This document shows, piece after piece, positions 34,978 through 44,202 of a stretch of 64,000 nt of DNA. The position numbers were made by a program, and so were the translations under genes. The DNA is from Citricoccus muralis (GTDB taxonomy: Bacteria > Actinomycetota > Actinomycetes > Actinomycetales > Micrococcaceae). The notes beneath the pieces were generated by a model that had not been told where the DNA came from, searched no databases, and worked only from the letters and a program-made list of their open reading frames with translations. Numbering within the stretch: the first letter of the stretch is position 1; every line of letters starts with the position of its first letter. Location of the stretch: contig NZ_CP121252.1 of the NCBI RefSeq assembly GCF_029637705.1, positions 1,426,001 to 1,490,000 of the forward strand, given 5' to 3'.

Positions 34978-36312
34978 ATGGAAACGATGGAGCTGAGCGC
35001 AGTCGACGTCTGGACGATGGTCACTGCAGCCCTGGTGCTGTTGATGACTCCCGGGCTCGCTTTCTTCTACGGCGGCATGACACGGGCTAAAGCCGCACTC
35101 AACATGATCATGATGAGCTTCGTCTCGATCGCGATCGTCGGCATCGTCTGGGTGCTGTGGGGCTTCAATATGACCGGAGCCGAAGACGGCGGCCTCGGTT
35201 TCGGCGGCATCTTTGCCAACCCCTTCTCGGACTTCGGCCTGCGCGGGATGATGAGCGACCCGTCTGCGATGATCGGTGTCGGATTCGGCGCCACGTTCGC
35301 CATCATCTCCGTCGCCCTGATCTCGGGCGCAGTCGCGGACCGGGCCAAATTCAGCACCTGGTGTGTCTTCGTCCCGCTGTGGACCACCTTGGTGTACTGC
35401 CCGCTGGCCTTCATGGTCTGGGGTGGTGGCCTGATGGGTCCCGACGGCGCCATCGGCTCCATCTTCGGTGAAGCGGTCGACTACGCTGGCGGTCTCGTGG
35501 TGCACATCTCCGCAGGCGTTTCGGCCCTCGTATTGGCCCTGCTCATGGGCAAGCGCCAGGGCTTCGGCACCGACCCGGGTCACCGTCCCCACAACTTGCC
35601 CTTCGTCCTGCTCGGTGCCGGCATCCTGTGGTTCGGTTGGTTCGGGTTCAACGGCGGTGCGGCCACTGATGCTGCCGAAGCCGGTCAGATCTGGGTCAAC
35701 ACCCTGGTGGCTCCCGGCGCGGCGATGTTGGGCTGGATCATCGTGGAGATCATCCGCATCGGCCGTCCGACGGCTCTCGGCTCCGCCTCGGGCCTGGTCG
35801 CGGGTCTGGTGGCCATCACCCCGGCCTGCGCTTTCGTGGAACCGCTCGGCGCCATTGCGATCGGCCTCATTGCCGGTGTGCTCGCCGGTGCTGCCGTCCA
35901 GCTCAAGTACAAGCTGGGCTTCGATGATTCGCTCGACGTCGTGGGCGTTCACCTGGTAGCCGGTATCGTGGGCACCGTGATGATCGGCTTCTTCGGGGTC
36001 ATGCAGGAAGACGGCCGCGGCGGTCTCTTCTACGGCGGCGACATGCGACTGCTGGCTGCGGAGGTGCTTTCCGTGATCGTGGCTGTCGCCTTCGCCGCGG
36101 TGATGACCACCATCGTGGGCCTGGCGCTGAAGTACACCATGGGACTGCGCGTCTCGACCCAGGACGAGATCCGCGGTGTGGACTACTCCGAACACCGTGA
36201 ATCCGCCTACACCCTGTTCTCCGAAGGTACCGAGACCACCGTTATCGGTGACGACGAGGGCCAGTCGACCATCGCCGGTTACGAACAGGGCGACAAGCAA
36301 CCCGTGAGCTGA
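34978..36312 (+). CDS. amtB: ammonium transporter
   Basis: A 444-residue Amt/MEP/Rh channel with about 11 membrane helices and a cytoplasmic C-terminal tail. Landmarks are MTPGLAFFYGGMTRAK, the phenylalanine-gate region, DYAGGLVVHISAGVSALVLAL with the first pore His, and DVVGVHLVAGIVGTVMIGFF with the second. It passes ammonium across the membrane. GAGAGG precedes the ATG. In many actinobacteria glnK (PII) lies between amtB and ffh; here only 227 bases separate them and no such gene is present. The C-terminal tail continues about 55 residues beyond the last helix. Confidence 0.93.
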   Translation: METMELSAVDVWTMVTAALVLLMTPGLAFFYGGMTRAKAALNMIMMSFVSIAIVGIVWVLWGFNMTGAEDGGLGFGGIFANPFSDFGLRGMMSDPSAMIGVGFGATFAIISVALISGAVADRAKFSTWCVFVPLWTTLVYCPLAFMVWGGGLMGPDGAIGSIFGEAVDYAGGLVVHISAGVSALVLALLMGKRQGFGTDPGHRPHNLPFVLLGAGILWFGWFGFNGGAATDAAEAGQIWVNTLVAPGAAMLGWIIVEIIRIGRPTALGSASGLVAGLVAITPACAFVEPLGAIAIGLIAGVLAGAAVQLKYKLGFDDSLDVVGVHLVAGIVGTVMIGFFGVMQEDGRGGLFYGGDMRLLAAEVLSVIVAVAFAAVMTTIVGLALKYTMGLRVSTQDEIRGVDYSEHRESAYTLFSEGTETTVIGDDEGQSTIAGYEQGDKQPVS

Positions 36313-36344
36313 TGCAACTCTGAATCAGTGCTACAGCACTACGG

Positions 36345-36376
36345 CGATGGCTGGTCGACGAATCGACCAGCCATCG
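36345..36376 (+). terminator. hairpin after amtB
   Basis: A perfect 14-bp stem CGATGGCTGGTCGA/TCGACCAGCCATCG with a CGAA tetraloop, 33 bases after the amtB stop. No T tract follows, but position and stability fit a terminator. The remaining bases up to ffh show no other feature. Confidence 0.65.
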
Positions 36377-36539
36377 CGTGTGTCATCACCGAGATTCGGC
36401 GGTTGGAGCTGGAATCGGCTCGGCGCAATCGAGTTGCTAGGCTTAAGGGCAGACTGCATCCGAGGCACCAGTCGCGAAAGCACGCCAGATCCGCCAGTGT
36501 GCGCTGCTGGGCCCGAACCACGACGAAAGAACTCATACT

Positions 36540-38129
36540 GTGTTCAACTCCTTGACCGACCGATTGACATCGACCTTCCGGAATCTGAAGGGTAAAGGTC
36601 GCCTGTCCGAGGCCGATATTGATGCCACGGCACGGGAGATTCGGCGAGCGCTTCTCGACGCCGACGTCGCCGTGCCAGCCGTGCGTGACTTCATCTCCCA
36701 TGTGAAGGAACGTGCTCTCGGCGCCGAGGTGTCCGAGGCACTGAACCCGGGCCAGCAGGTCGTCAAGATCGTCAACTCGGAACTCGAGCGCATTCTTGGC
36801 GGTGAGACCCGTCGACTGACCCTGGCGAAGACTCCGCCGACCGTGATCATGCTGGTGGGTCTGCAAGGTGCGGGTAAAACGACTCTGGCGGGCAAGCTGT
36901 CCAAGCACCTGAAGGATCAGGGTCACACGCCCATGTTGGTGGCGGCCGACCTGCAGCGCCCCAATGCCGTGCGACAGCTGGAGATCAACGGCGAGCGGGC
37001 TGGTGTGCCGGTGTTCGCGCCGCACCCTGGCGTGTCGTCGGAAGCGGAAGCGCCGACCGGTGATCCCGTCCAGGTCTCACGCGATGGCATTGCGGAAGCG
37101 ACACGCAAGCAGCATGACATCGTGATCGTGGACACCGCCGGCCGTACCGGTGTGGATGCCGAGCTGATGCAGCAGGCCAGCGATATTCGCGCTGCGATCA
37201 ACCCCGACGAAGTCCTCTTCGTCATTGACGCCATGATCGGTCAAGACGCTGTCGCTACGGCTCAGGCCTTCAACGAGGGCGTTGGATTTACCGGTGTCGT
37301 GCTCTCCAAGCTTGACGGCGACGCCCGCGGTGGTGCCGCCCTGTCTGTCGTCAATGTCACCGGCAAGCCAATCATGTTCGCCTCCACCGGTGAGCAGCTG
37401 AACGACTTCGAAGTTTTCCACCCGGACCGGATGGCATCGCGCATCCTCGATATGGGTGACGTGCTCAGCCTCATCGAGCAGGCCGAGAAGAGCTGGGACA
37501 AAGACGAAGCGCAGAAGATGGCGCAGAAGTTCGTCGACCAGGAAGACTTCACCCTGGACGACTTCCTGAACCAGATGCAGCAGCTCAAAAAGATGGGCTC
37601 GATGAAGAAGATGCTGATGATGATGCCGGGTGCAGCCGGCATGCGTCAGCAGCTCGAGCAGTTCGATGACAGCCAGATTGATCGCATCGAGGCGATCATC
37701 CGGTCCATGACTCCGCATGAGCGCAACGCGCCGAAAATCATCAACGGTTCGCGCCGGGCCCGTATCGCACGAGGTTCCGGTGTTCATGTGTCCGAAGTCA
37801 ACGGTTTGCTCGAGCGTTTCGGCCAGGCACAGAAGATGATGAAGAAGATGGCCTCCGGCGGGGGAGGGATGCCAGGAATGCCGGGCATGCCCGGTGCCGG
37901 TCACGGGGGATCCAAGCGCAAAAACGCCAAGGGGAAGAACAAAAACAAACCTAAGTCAGGGAATCCTGCCAAGGCAGCAGCAGAAATGAAAGCCATGGAG
38001 GAACGCCGGAACCGGCCTCGTCAGAATCCGCTGAGCGGAAGCTCTTTCGGCCAGGGCGCAGATCAGCAGGGAGGGTTCGACATGTCGGATCTCAATCTTC
38101 CCAAAGGCTTTGATAAGTACCTGAAATAG
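36540..38129 (+). CDS. ffh: signal recognition particle protein Ffh
   Basis: A 529-residue SRP54 GTPase starting at GTG. The N domain (about 1-90) is followed by the G domain with GLQGAGKTT (about 107-115), DLQRPNAVRQL, DTAGRTGVDAELM and SKLDGDARGG. The Met-rich M domain (about 325-450) contains QMQQLKKMGSMKKMLMMMPG and SRRARIARGSGV, the RNA-binding element. A basic Gly/Lys/Asn-rich tail extends to the end. It binds 4.5S/SRP RNA and signal peptides and pairs with FtsY, encoded 1.7 kb upstream. Confidence 0.95.
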   Translation: MFNSLTDRLTSTFRNLKGKGRLSEADIDATAREIRRALLDADVAVPAVRDFISHVKERALGAEVSEALNPGQQVVKIVNSELERILGGETRRLTLAKTPPTVIMLVGLQGAGKTTLAGKLSKHLKDQGHTPMLVAADLQRPNAVRQLEINGERAGVPVFAPHPGVSSEAEAPTGDPVQVSRDGIAEATRKQHDIVIVDTAGRTGVDAELMQQASDIRAAINPDEVLFVIDAMIGQDAVATAQAFNEGVGFTGVVLSKLDGDARGGAALSVVNVTGKPIMFASTGEQLNDFEVFHPDRMASRILDMGDVLSLIEQAEKSWDKDEAQKMAQKFVDQEDFTLDDFLNQMQQLKKMGSMKKMLMMMPGAAGMRQQLEQFDDSQIDRIEAIIRSMTPHERNAPKIINGSRRARIARGSGVHVSEVNGLLERFGQAQKMMKKMASGGGGMPGMPGMPGAGHGGSKRKNAKGKNKNKPKSGNPAKAAAEMKAMEERRNRPRQNPLSGSSFGQGADQQGGFDMSDLNLPKGFDKYLK

Positions 38130-38155
38130 GCTAAAACGTTGCCATAGTGCTGTGT

Positions 38156-38188
38156 GGGACGCTCTCGGACCGAGGGCGTCCCTTTTTT
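38156..38188 (+). terminator. Rho-independent terminator after ffh
   Basis: A 12-bp stem starting GGGACGCTCTCG (one G-T pair) with a GAC loop, followed by six T bases. It lies 26 bases after the ffh stop. Confidence 0.9.
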
Positions 38189-38232
38189 CAAGAATGTTAT
38201 GAAGATCGGGAATGAATCGTCGAGGGCCACAG

Positions 38233-38245
38233 TTGTACATGTCAA
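38233..38245 (+). promoter_or_regulatory. possible operator, TTGTACATGTCAA
   Basis: A near-palindrome about ACATGT lies 57 bases before the VOC-family gene. MarR- and MhqR-type repressors often control such ring-cleavage-like genes from operators of this shape. Only symmetry and position support it. Confidence 0.25.
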
Positions 38246-38302
38246 GATAGTTCAAATCTGAAGAATATGACATCCGCTCTAGGCGATCAGGAAACACTCA
38301 TT

Positions 38303-39187
38303 ATGAACCGTGCACAAGACATCGATTCTCTGCCCACAGGACTCTCCATGGGCATCGTTACTCTCAAGAGTGAAGACGTCCCTAGCCTTCAGGATTATTA
38401 CGAGCAGGCCCTGGGGCTGACGGTCGTCGCTCAGAATGGACCGGACGTGGTGCTTGGTCGCGCCGGTCAGCCGTTGCTGGCCATTGACGAGGCCCGCGGT
38501 CTGAAGCTGCCGAATCGCAACGAGGCTGGCCTGTTCCACACGGCATTCCTCTTCGACACGCAGGCCGACCTAGCGGCCGTCGTCTACAAGGCGTTGCGTC
38601 ACGACGCGAGTCGTTTCGTTGGGAGCTCGGACCACCACGTTTCGGAAGCCTTCTACTTCCAGGATCCGGAAAACAACGGCATTGAACTGTATTGGGATCG
38701 TCCACGCGATCAGTGGCTGTGGAACGGGTCGGAAGTGCACATGGTGACCGAGCACCTGGTCTGGGACCAGTACCTGAACACCCACCTCACGGAAGAGCGC
38801 TTCCAGAACCTCGAGCAGTCGACGGCAGAAATCGGTCACGTGCACCTGCAGGTGGGCGATGTTGCCACCGCCGAGAAGTTCTACGTAGACGTGCTCGGAT
38901 TCGACAAGACCGCGGGGCTGGGCACCCAGGCGCTCTTCGTTTCTGCCGGCGGGTACCACCACCACATGGCCATGAATACCTGGAACTCCACCGGCGCAGG
39001 CCCGCGCCGCAACACCCTGGGGCTGGGGCGTGTGGACATCACGCTTCCCGCTGGTGAAGGACTGGGCGCCGTTGAAGATCGCCTTCGCACCGCCGGCTAT
39101 GTGGTCGAGCCGACCGCAGGCGGAATCGAAACCCGGGACCCGTGGAACACCCTGCTGCGCCTGAAAGCTGACGCGCCCGCCGCGTGA
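38303..39187 (+). CDS. two-domain VOC (glyoxalase/extradiol dioxygenase-like) protein
   Basis: A protein of 294 residues with two VOC modules (about 15-130 and 160-285), resembling CatE/YfiE-type catechol-2,3-dioxygenase-like proteins. Candidate metal ligands are the His of LFHTAFLF, the Glu of NGIELYWDRP, and the His of IGHVHLQVGD and YHHHMAMNTW. Family members cleave catechols or quinone-related compounds, but the substrate cannot be set. The ATG at 38303 has AGGAAA eight bases upstream; an ATG at 38267 is in frame but has a poorly placed ribosome site. It stands alone between terminators. Confidence 0.78.
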   Translation: MNRAQDIDSLPTGLSMGIVTLKSEDVPSLQDYYEQALGLTVVAQNGPDVVLGRAGQPLLAIDEARGLKLPNRNEAGLFHTAFLFDTQADLAAVVYKALRHDASRFVGSSDHHVSEAFYFQDPENNGIELYWDRPRDQWLWNGSEVHMVTEHLVWDQYLNTHLTEERFQNLEQSTAEIGHVHLQVGDVATAEKFYVDVLGFDKTAGLGTQALFVSAGGYHHHMAMNTWNSTGAGPRRNTLGLGRVDITLPAGEGLGAVEDRLRTAGYVVEPTAGGIETRDPWNTLLRLKADAPAA

Positions 39188-39361
39188 GTGTGTCGGGTTC
39201 GCATCGGATGCGGGCATCTGGCACAATAGGACGGTACTGAATTGCTGTGCGGGCGACCCTCTATCCTCTGGCAGTAATTCTGTAGCGCGGCCGGTTTGAG
39301 CCACCAACCCCACGGTAGGCTCGCGGGCTGCACCCCAACAAGAACCAGGAGCACCACACCA

Positions 39362-39802
39362 GTGGCCGTAAAGATTCGTCTGAAGCGCATGGGCAAGATC
39401 CGTGCACCTCACTACCGCGTCGTCGTTGCCGATTCTCGTGCCAAGCGCGATGGTCGCAACATCGAGGAGATCGGGCACTACCACCCGACCGAGAACCCCT
39501 CCTACATCAACATCAAGTCTGATCGTGCTCAGTACTGGCTCTCCGTCGGCGCTCAGCCGACCGAGCAGGTGCTGGCACTGCTGAAGGTCACCGGCGACTG
39601 GCAGAAGTTCAAGGGCCTGCCGGGCGCCGAAGGCACCCTGCAGCAGCCCGAGGGCAAGGAAGAGTTCGTGGCTCCCGAAAAGGGCTCCGTGATCCTTCCC
39701 GAGGCCATCACCCCGAAGGCCGAAGAAACACCGGCCGCTGAAGAAGCACCGGCTTCCGACGAGGCTGCCGCTGAGGGCGAGACTGAAGAGAAGTCCGAGT
39801 GA
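39362..39802 (+). CDS. rpsP: 30S ribosomal protein bS16
   Basis: A 146-residue protein. Residues 1-80 are canonical bS16 ([25 protein letters not shown], written here in part). An acidic Ala/Glu/Pro-rich tail of about 60 residues follows, as is common in actinobacteria. The GTG start has AGGAG ten bases upstream; the frame before it does not match the family. It is the first gene of the rpsP-KH-rimM-trmD-rplS run. The 174-base gap before it should hold the promoter, though no box stands out. Confidence 0.95.
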   Translation: MAVKIRLKRMGKIRAPHYRVVVADSRAKRDGRNIEEIGHYHPTENPSYINIKSDRAQYWLSVGAQPTEQVLALLKVTGDWQKFKGLPGAEGTLQQPEGKEEFVAPEKGSVILPEAITPKAEETPAAEEAPASDEAAAEGETEEKSE

Positions 39803-39804
39803 CC

Positions 39805-40044
39805 ATGCTTCAAGAAGCGCTGGAGCACCTCGTCCGTGGAATCGTAGATTCACCGGAGGAAGTCCAGGTGGACCTGCGGAACAATCGGCGAGGCGAGCTC
39901 CTGGAAGTGCGTGTGCACCCGGATGACCTCGGCCGTGTGATTGGCCGCAAGGGTCGTACCGCTTCGGCATTGCGTACGGTGGTGGACAGCCTGGCTGGGC
40001 ATCCCGTTCGCGTGGACGTTGTCGACACTGATCGTCGGCGCTAA
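39805..40044 (+). CDS. khpA: KH-domain RNA-binding protein KhpA
   Basis: A 79-residue single KH-domain protein with the GRVIGRKGRTASALRTVV loop. It is a small RNA-binding protein normally found between rpsP and rimM. The rpsP TGA lies at 39800-39802. ATG 39805 is preferred, but the GTG at 39799 that overlaps it would add two residues and is equally plausible. Confidence 0.9.
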   Translation: MLQEALEHLVRGIVDSPEEVQVDLRNNRRGELLEVRVHPDDLGRVIGRKGRTASALRTVVDSLAGHPVRVDVVDTDRRR

Positions 40045-40065
40045 CCCACATCAGCTTGGCGATCA

Positions 40066-40095
40066 TGGCCCGTGATGAGCAATCATCGCGGGCCA
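40066..40095 (+). terminator. hairpin between khpA and rimM
   Basis: A 13-bp stem beginning TGGCCCGTGATGA (one G-T pair) with a GCAA tetraloop, 21 bases after khpA. No T tract follows. It could partly terminate or stabilise the upstream message inside the ribosomal run. Confidence 0.55.
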
Positions 40096-40158
40096 TCGTC
40101 ATGTCTGCCACCAGCATGCGCTAGCGTGGTGCACACCTTCCCGAGAGAGGATTCCTTC

Positions 40159-40755
40159 ATGGCCGACTCAGCCAACGCCGGCGGTTCAACCTCCGAGGAT
40201 GAACTTGTTCGTGTGGCACGCATTGGAAAACCGCACGGCATCAAAGGCGATGTCACCGTGCAAGTCTTCACGGATATGCCCGAAGAACGTTTCGTGCCCG
40301 GTGCAGTGTTGTCGGTACGCGAGGGCTCTCCCGGAACGCACAGCACCGTGACCGTCTCGCGAGCTCGGTGGAACAAGCACATCCTGGTCCTCGGGTTCGA
40401 AGAGTTTTCTGATCGGAACGCGGCCGAACTGCACCGCAATGCCCAACTATTCGCTGCACCAGCCACAGTCACAGAAGACGACGGCTGGTACGAGGACGAC
40501 CTGCTCGATTTCACCGTTCGTCATCCCGACGCGGGGGAGGAGCCACTGGGCCGGGTGACCGGACTGATCACGGGCGACGCCCAGGACCTGCTCGAAATCG
40601 CGCTGACCTCGGGCGAGACCGCGCTGATACCGTTCGTCGAAGAAATCGTTCCCGAGATCGACGAGGAATCGCGGATCGTCTACGTGACTCCGCCGGACGG
40701 ATTGCTGGAGCTCTTCCAAGAAACCGACGAGGACGAGCCGGAGGCCACACGATGA
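40159..40755 (+). CDS. rimM: 16S rRNA processing protein RimM
   Basis: A 198-residue protein. An N-terminal RimM domain ([23 protein letters not shown]) is joined to a C-terminal PRC-barrel (LLDFTVRHP onward, with [17 protein letters not shown]). It assists 30S head maturation and interacts with uS19. The ATG at 40159 follows GAGAGAGG by eight bases; the frame upstream is not conserved. Its stop overlaps the trmD start in ATGA. Confidence 0.93.
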   Translation: MADSANAGGSTSEDELVRVARIGKPHGIKGDVTVQVFTDMPEERFVPGAVLSVREGSPGTHSTVTVSRARWNKHILVLGFEEFSDRNAAELHRNAQLFAAPATVTEDDGWYEDDLLDFTVRHPDAGEEPLGRVTGLITGDAQDLLEIALTSGETALIPFVEEIVPEIDEESRIVYVTPPDGLLELFQETDEDEPEATR

Positions 40756-41438
40756 GGATCGACATCATCTCGATCTTTCCCGAGTACTTGTCTGCGCTGG
40801 ATATTTCTCTCATCGGTAAAGCGCGAACTGATGGCCTTCTCGATATCCGAGTGCATGATCTGCGGGATTTCACCTTCGACCGGCATCGCACCGTGGACGA
40901 CACGCCCTACGGTGGCGGAGCCGGCATGGTCATGAAACCAGAGCCGTGGGCGTTGGCGATTGAGCACATCCTTGAAGAGGTCGATTCACGTCCTCGCCTC
41001 CTGGTGCCGACGCCGTCGGGGGCGGTTTTCAGCCAGGGCCATGCGCAACGACTTTCTCAGGATGACCATCTCATCTTTGCCTGTGGTCGCTACGAAGGTA
41101 TCGACGAGCGGTTCTTCGAATGGGCCACCAACGTGTGCGATGTGGAATTGGTGTCACTCGGAGATTACGTCCTCAACGGGGGAGAAGTGGCCGCTCTGGC
41201 CATGATCGAGGCCGTAGGCCGACTCGTCCCCGGAGTGGTGGGAAACCCGGACTCATTGGTCGAGGAGTCCCATTCCGATGGTCTCCTTGAATACCCGGTG
41301 TACACGAAACCGTCGCAGTGGCGGGGTGCTCAGGTCCCAGAAATCCTGCTGTCGGGCGACCACGGCAAGATTGCTGCCTGGCGACACGAACAACAGCTCA
41401 TGCGAACGCAGCAGCGGCGCCCCGACCTGCTGAGCTGA
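40752..41438 (+). CDS. trmD: tRNA (guanine-37-N1)-methyltransferase TrmD
   Basis: A 228-residue SPOUT methyltransferase. [23 protein letters not shown] and [16 protein letters not shown]-like sequence ([21 protein letters not shown]) form the knotted SAM site. The short C-terminal domain ends RRPDLLS. It adds m1G37 to tRNAs reading CNN codons. Overlap with rimM indicates coupled translation. Confidence 0.95.
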   Translation: MRIDIISIFPEYLSALDISLIGKARTDGLLDIRVHDLRDFTFDRHRTVDDTPYGGGAGMVMKPEPWALAIEHILEEVDSRPRLLVPTPSGAVFSQGHAQRLSQDDHLIFACGRYEGIDERFFEWATNVCDVELVSLGDYVLNGGEVAALAMIEAVGRLVPGVVGNPDSLVEESHSDGLLEYPVYTKPSQWRGAQVPEILLSGDHGKIAAWRHEQQLMRTQQRRPDLLS

Positions 41439-41677
41439 TTTACGGGACGAGAACCATGAAGTGAGGCGTCCACCTGGAAGCCGGACACCGGTTTCTGGCA
41501 TAATGGACAAGTTGTCTGCCGGGTACGTGTTCTGCCGCAGGGGTGTACGTGCTGTAGGCGGACGAACGGTATGGGCGGATGAGACCGTCCCTTATCGAGA
41601 CTTCCACCACGGATCACCCGCTTAAGGGCCCGTTGACCATGTGGGTGACCTGCGGCATCTGCTAGGAGTACAGTTCC
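41439..41677 (+). promoter_or_regulatory. rplS leader and probable promoter
   Basis: A 239-base gap before rplS. CATAAT at 41499-41504 is a plausible -10 box, giving a leader of about 170 bases; no good -35 is seen. GGAG in the AGGAG at 41664 region serves as the rplS ribosome site. I do not see a clear L19 autoregulatory structure by eye. Confidence 0.35.
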
Positions 41678-42028
41678 ATGAACATTTTGGATCAGCTGGA
41701 TTCAGCTTCGCTGCGTAACGACGTTCCGGACTTCCGCCCTGGTGACACGGTAAAAGTCCACGTGAACATCATCGAGGGTAAGACCTCCCGTGTTCAGGTC
41801 TTCCAGGGCTACGTCCTGGGCCGCCAGGGCTCGGGCGTCCGCGAGACCTTCGCCGTGCGTAAGGTGTCGTTCGGTGTTGGCGTTGAGCGTGTCTTCCCGG
41901 TTCACTCCCCGGTGATCGAGAAGATCGAGCTCGTCACCCGCGGTGACGTGCGTCGCGCGAAGCTCTACTACATGCGTGATCGTCACGGCAAGGCTGCTCG
42001 CATCCGCGAGAAGCGCGTCAACGGCTGA
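41678..42028 (+). CDS. rplS: 50S ribosomal protein bL19
   Basis: A 116-residue canonical bL19: [54 protein letters not shown] and a C-terminal [17 protein letters not shown]. It sits at the 30S-50S interface. It is preceded by its own leader and followed 26 bases later by a signal peptidase gene. Confidence 0.96.
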   Translation: MNILDQLDSASLRNDVPDFRPGDTVKVHVNIIEGKTSRVQVFQGYVLGRQGSGVRETFAVRKVSFGVGVERVFPVHSPVIEKIELVTRGDVRRAKLYYMRDRHGKAARIREKRVNG

Positions 42029-42054
42029 TTGCGTCGTAAGATCACCGGAGGATT

Positions 42055-42720
42055 GTGAAACAACGCGATTCTTCTGCTCAGGCTCCGTCTCCCGTTCGGG
42101 AGGCGGAGCCTCGTGCGTGGTGGCGGCGAACCGGATTCTGGATCAGTTGCGCGGCCGTAGCACTCCTGATTGGCGTGGCTGTCGTATTCATCACCCGCGA
42201 TGAGTATGTGAATACCTACACCATCCCTTCCGAGTCCATGCAGCCTGGGCTGGTGGTTGGTGACCGGATCGAGATCGATCCGCACGCCTACGACAACGAC
42301 AACGTTCAACGTGGCGATGTCGTGGTTTTTGACTCATCCGGAAGCTTCGCGCCGTACCAAAGTCGTACGGCACTGCAACGCTTCCTCGATGACATGCTAG
42401 AAGACCTGGGCCTGCGTGCAGATCCGCATGCCATGGTGAAGCGCGTGATCGGAGTCGGTGGTGACGCCGTCGAATGCTGCACAGCCAACGGCCAGCTACG
42501 CGTCAATGGAGAACCCTTGTCGGAGCCGTACCTCGCCGAACCAGCGCCTCCAGGCCGTGCTTCCATGGATAGATTTACCGTGACGGTGCCTGAAGGCCGA
42601 GTTTTCGTGCTCGGAGATAATCGTCATGCCTCCGAGGACTCGAGGGCGCTTCTTGGATCCGCCGGAGGTGGGATGATTCCAGAGTCCAAGATTCGAGGAC
42701 GCTACCTCTCCACCAGGTAG
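42055..42720 (+). CDS. lepB: signal peptidase I (first of a tandem pair)
   Basis: A 221-residue type I signal peptidase with a single membrane helix at about 28-48. The nucleophile is Ser61 in IPSESMQPGL and the general base Lys129 in MVKRVIGVGGD. FVLGDNRHASEDSR is the conserved box E. It removes signal peptides of secreted proteins at the outer face of the membrane. The GTG start has GGAGG only three bases upstream, unusually tight, but no better in-frame start exists. The second copy starts eight bases after the stop. Confidence 0.9.
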   Translation: MKQRDSSAQAPSPVREAEPRAWWRRTGFWISCAAVALLIGVAVVFITRDEYVNTYTIPSESMQPGLVVGDRIEIDPHAYDNDNVQRGDVVVFDSSGSFAPYQSRTALQRFLDDMLEDLGLRADPHAMVKRVIGVGGDAVECCTANGQLRVNGEPLSEPYLAEPAPPGRASMDRFTVTVPEGRVFVLGDNRHASEDSRALLGSAGGGMIPESKIRGRYLSTR

Positions 42721-42727
42721 AGTGGGG

Positions 42728-43492
42728 ATGATGTCTGCCTCCGCTTCTGAACGATCCGATGATATTGCTGCACCGCAGAGCGGTCCGGCAGATTCCGACC
42801 ACCATGAACGTCCGGTCAGTTTCGGCCGGCGAATCTGGTCCATGGTGCGTGAACTGCTCATCGTTATCGTCATTGCACTCGTCGTTTCGTTCCTGTTCAA
42901 GACCTTCCTGTTCCGCGCCTTCGTGATCCCCTCGGGATCGATGGAGCAGACGCTGCAGGTGAATGATCGCATTTTCGTGAACTTGATGGTCCCCGGAGTG
43001 TGGGATCTGGAACGTGGCGACGTGGTGGTTTTTGAAGATACTCAGGGGTGGCTACCGCCAGCGGAGGACAACTCCAATGTTCTTCACGATGCCCTCCAGC
43101 TGATTGGGCTCGCTCCAGACTCGTCAGAACAGCATGTCGTCAAGCGAATCATCGGGATGCCTGGCGACCATGTCACCGTCGACGAAGAAACACAAGCACT
43201 CGTCGTCAATGGCCAGATCTTGGATGAGGAAGCCTACTTGTACCCGGGCGTGGTCGGTTCCGAGACGGACTTTGACATCACCGTGCCGGAAGGACACTTG
43301 TGGGTGATGGGGGATCACCGCGATGCCTCCGGGGACTCGCGTGCGCATCAGAATGGTCCCGGCGAAGGTTTCGTGAGCCTTGACGACGTAACCGGGCGCG
43401 CCGAAGTGATCGCCTGGCCTCTGAACCGCTGGGGGAGTGCTGGATCGAACAATGACGTCTTCGCCGACGTCCCGGACCCAGAGGCTCCATGA
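42728..43492 (+). CDS. lepB: signal peptidase I (second of a tandem pair)
   Basis: A 254-residue signal peptidase with a longer acidic cytoplasmic N-terminus, one membrane helix at about 42-62, the nucleophile Ser71 in IPSGSMEQTL, Lys139 in VVKRIIGMPGD and box E WVMGDHRDASGDSR. The sequence is clearly divergent from the upstream copy, so the pair may split substrates. ATG 42728 or 42731 both fit the weak ribosome site; a GTG at 42722 is in frame. Its stop overlaps rnhB in ATGA. Confidence 0.9.
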   Translation: MMSASASERSDDIAAPQSGPADSDHHERPVSFGRRIWSMVRELLIVIVIALVVSFLFKTFLFRAFVIPSGSMEQTLQVNDRIFVNLMVPGVWDLERGDVVVFEDTQGWLPPAEDNSNVLHDALQLIGLAPDSSEQHVVKRIIGMPGDHVTVDEETQALVVNGQILDEEAYLYPGVVGSETDFDITVPEGHLWVMGDHRDASGDSRAHQNGPGEGFVSLDDVTGRAEVIAWPLNRWGSAGSNNDVFADVPDPEAP

Positions 43493-44199
43493 CGGTGCTG
43501 CTCGCCGATCTAAAAGTCGAGAAGGAGATCCTGGCCGGTTTTGCCGGCGGGGCGGGTCCACTCGTGATCGCCGGAATGGACGAGGTCGGCCGTGGAGCCC
43601 TTGCCGGTCCGGTGACTGTTGGTGTCGCTGCCGTCACCGTGAGCCTCGACACCGAAGCGATGACAGGCCTCAGGGATTCCAAAGCGCTCTCGGCGACTCG
43701 GCGCGAAGGGCTGGAACCGAAAATCGTGGAATGGTGCGATGCGGTTGCAGCAGATCACGCCTCGGCAGAGGAAATCGATGAGTATGGGATCTCCGCTGGG
43801 TTAGCTCTGGCCGCTCGTCGTTCCTGGACCCAACTGGTGAACAGCCTCGGCCGAGTCCCCGACGTCTTGTTGCTCGACGGGCGCGATAACTGGTTGAGCC
43901 GTGCCCCGCACCAACTTGTCCAGGACATGCCTGCATTGCCGCATCACATTCATCTTCAGATCAAGGCCGATGCCCAGTGCGCATCCGTGGCCGCCGCAGC
44001 CATTTTCGCCAAAGTGGCAAGAGATCGGTTGATGGCCGAACTCGACGAACAACATCCAGAATTCGGGTGGAAGAAGAACAAAGGATACGGTGCCGCTGTT
44101 CATCGTGACGCGTTGCTCACCTACGGTCCCACCTCGTACCATCGTCGGAGCTGGAACCTGACCGGGGGCCACAACCCCAACCAAGGAGCTTTGCTGTAG
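43489..44199 (+). CDS. rnhB: ribonuclease HII
   Basis: A 236-residue RNase HII. The active-site DEVGRGALAGPV supplies the Asp-Glu pair, then LRDSKALSATRRE, LLLDGRDNW and QIKADAQCASVAAAAIFAKV. The C-terminal GYGAAVHRDALLTYGPTSYHRRSW segment is typical. It removes ribonucleotides from DNA and RNA-DNA hybrids. Translationally coupled to the upstream signal peptidase. Confidence 0.94.
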   Translation: MTVLLADLKVEKEILAGFAGGAGPLVIAGMDEVGRGALAGPVTVGVAAVTVSLDTEAMTGLRDSKALSATRREGLEPKIVEWCDAVAADHASAEEIDEYGISAGLALAARRSWTQLVNSLGRVPDVLLLDGRDNWLSRAPHQLVQDMPALPHHIHLQIKADAQCASVAAAAIFAKVARDRLMAELDEQHPEFGWKKNKGYGAAVHRDALLTYGPTSYHRRSWNLTGGHNPNQGALL

Positions 44200-44202
44200 A
44201 TC

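Noticed and set aside
34924-36300. 458-codon open frame antisense to amtB
   Set aside because: His/Gly/Asp-rich nonsense translation opposite a clear ammonium transporter.
38570-40117. 515-codon minus-strand frame across the VOC gene, rpsP and khpA
   Set aside because: It crosses three well-supported plus-strand genes and has no domain.
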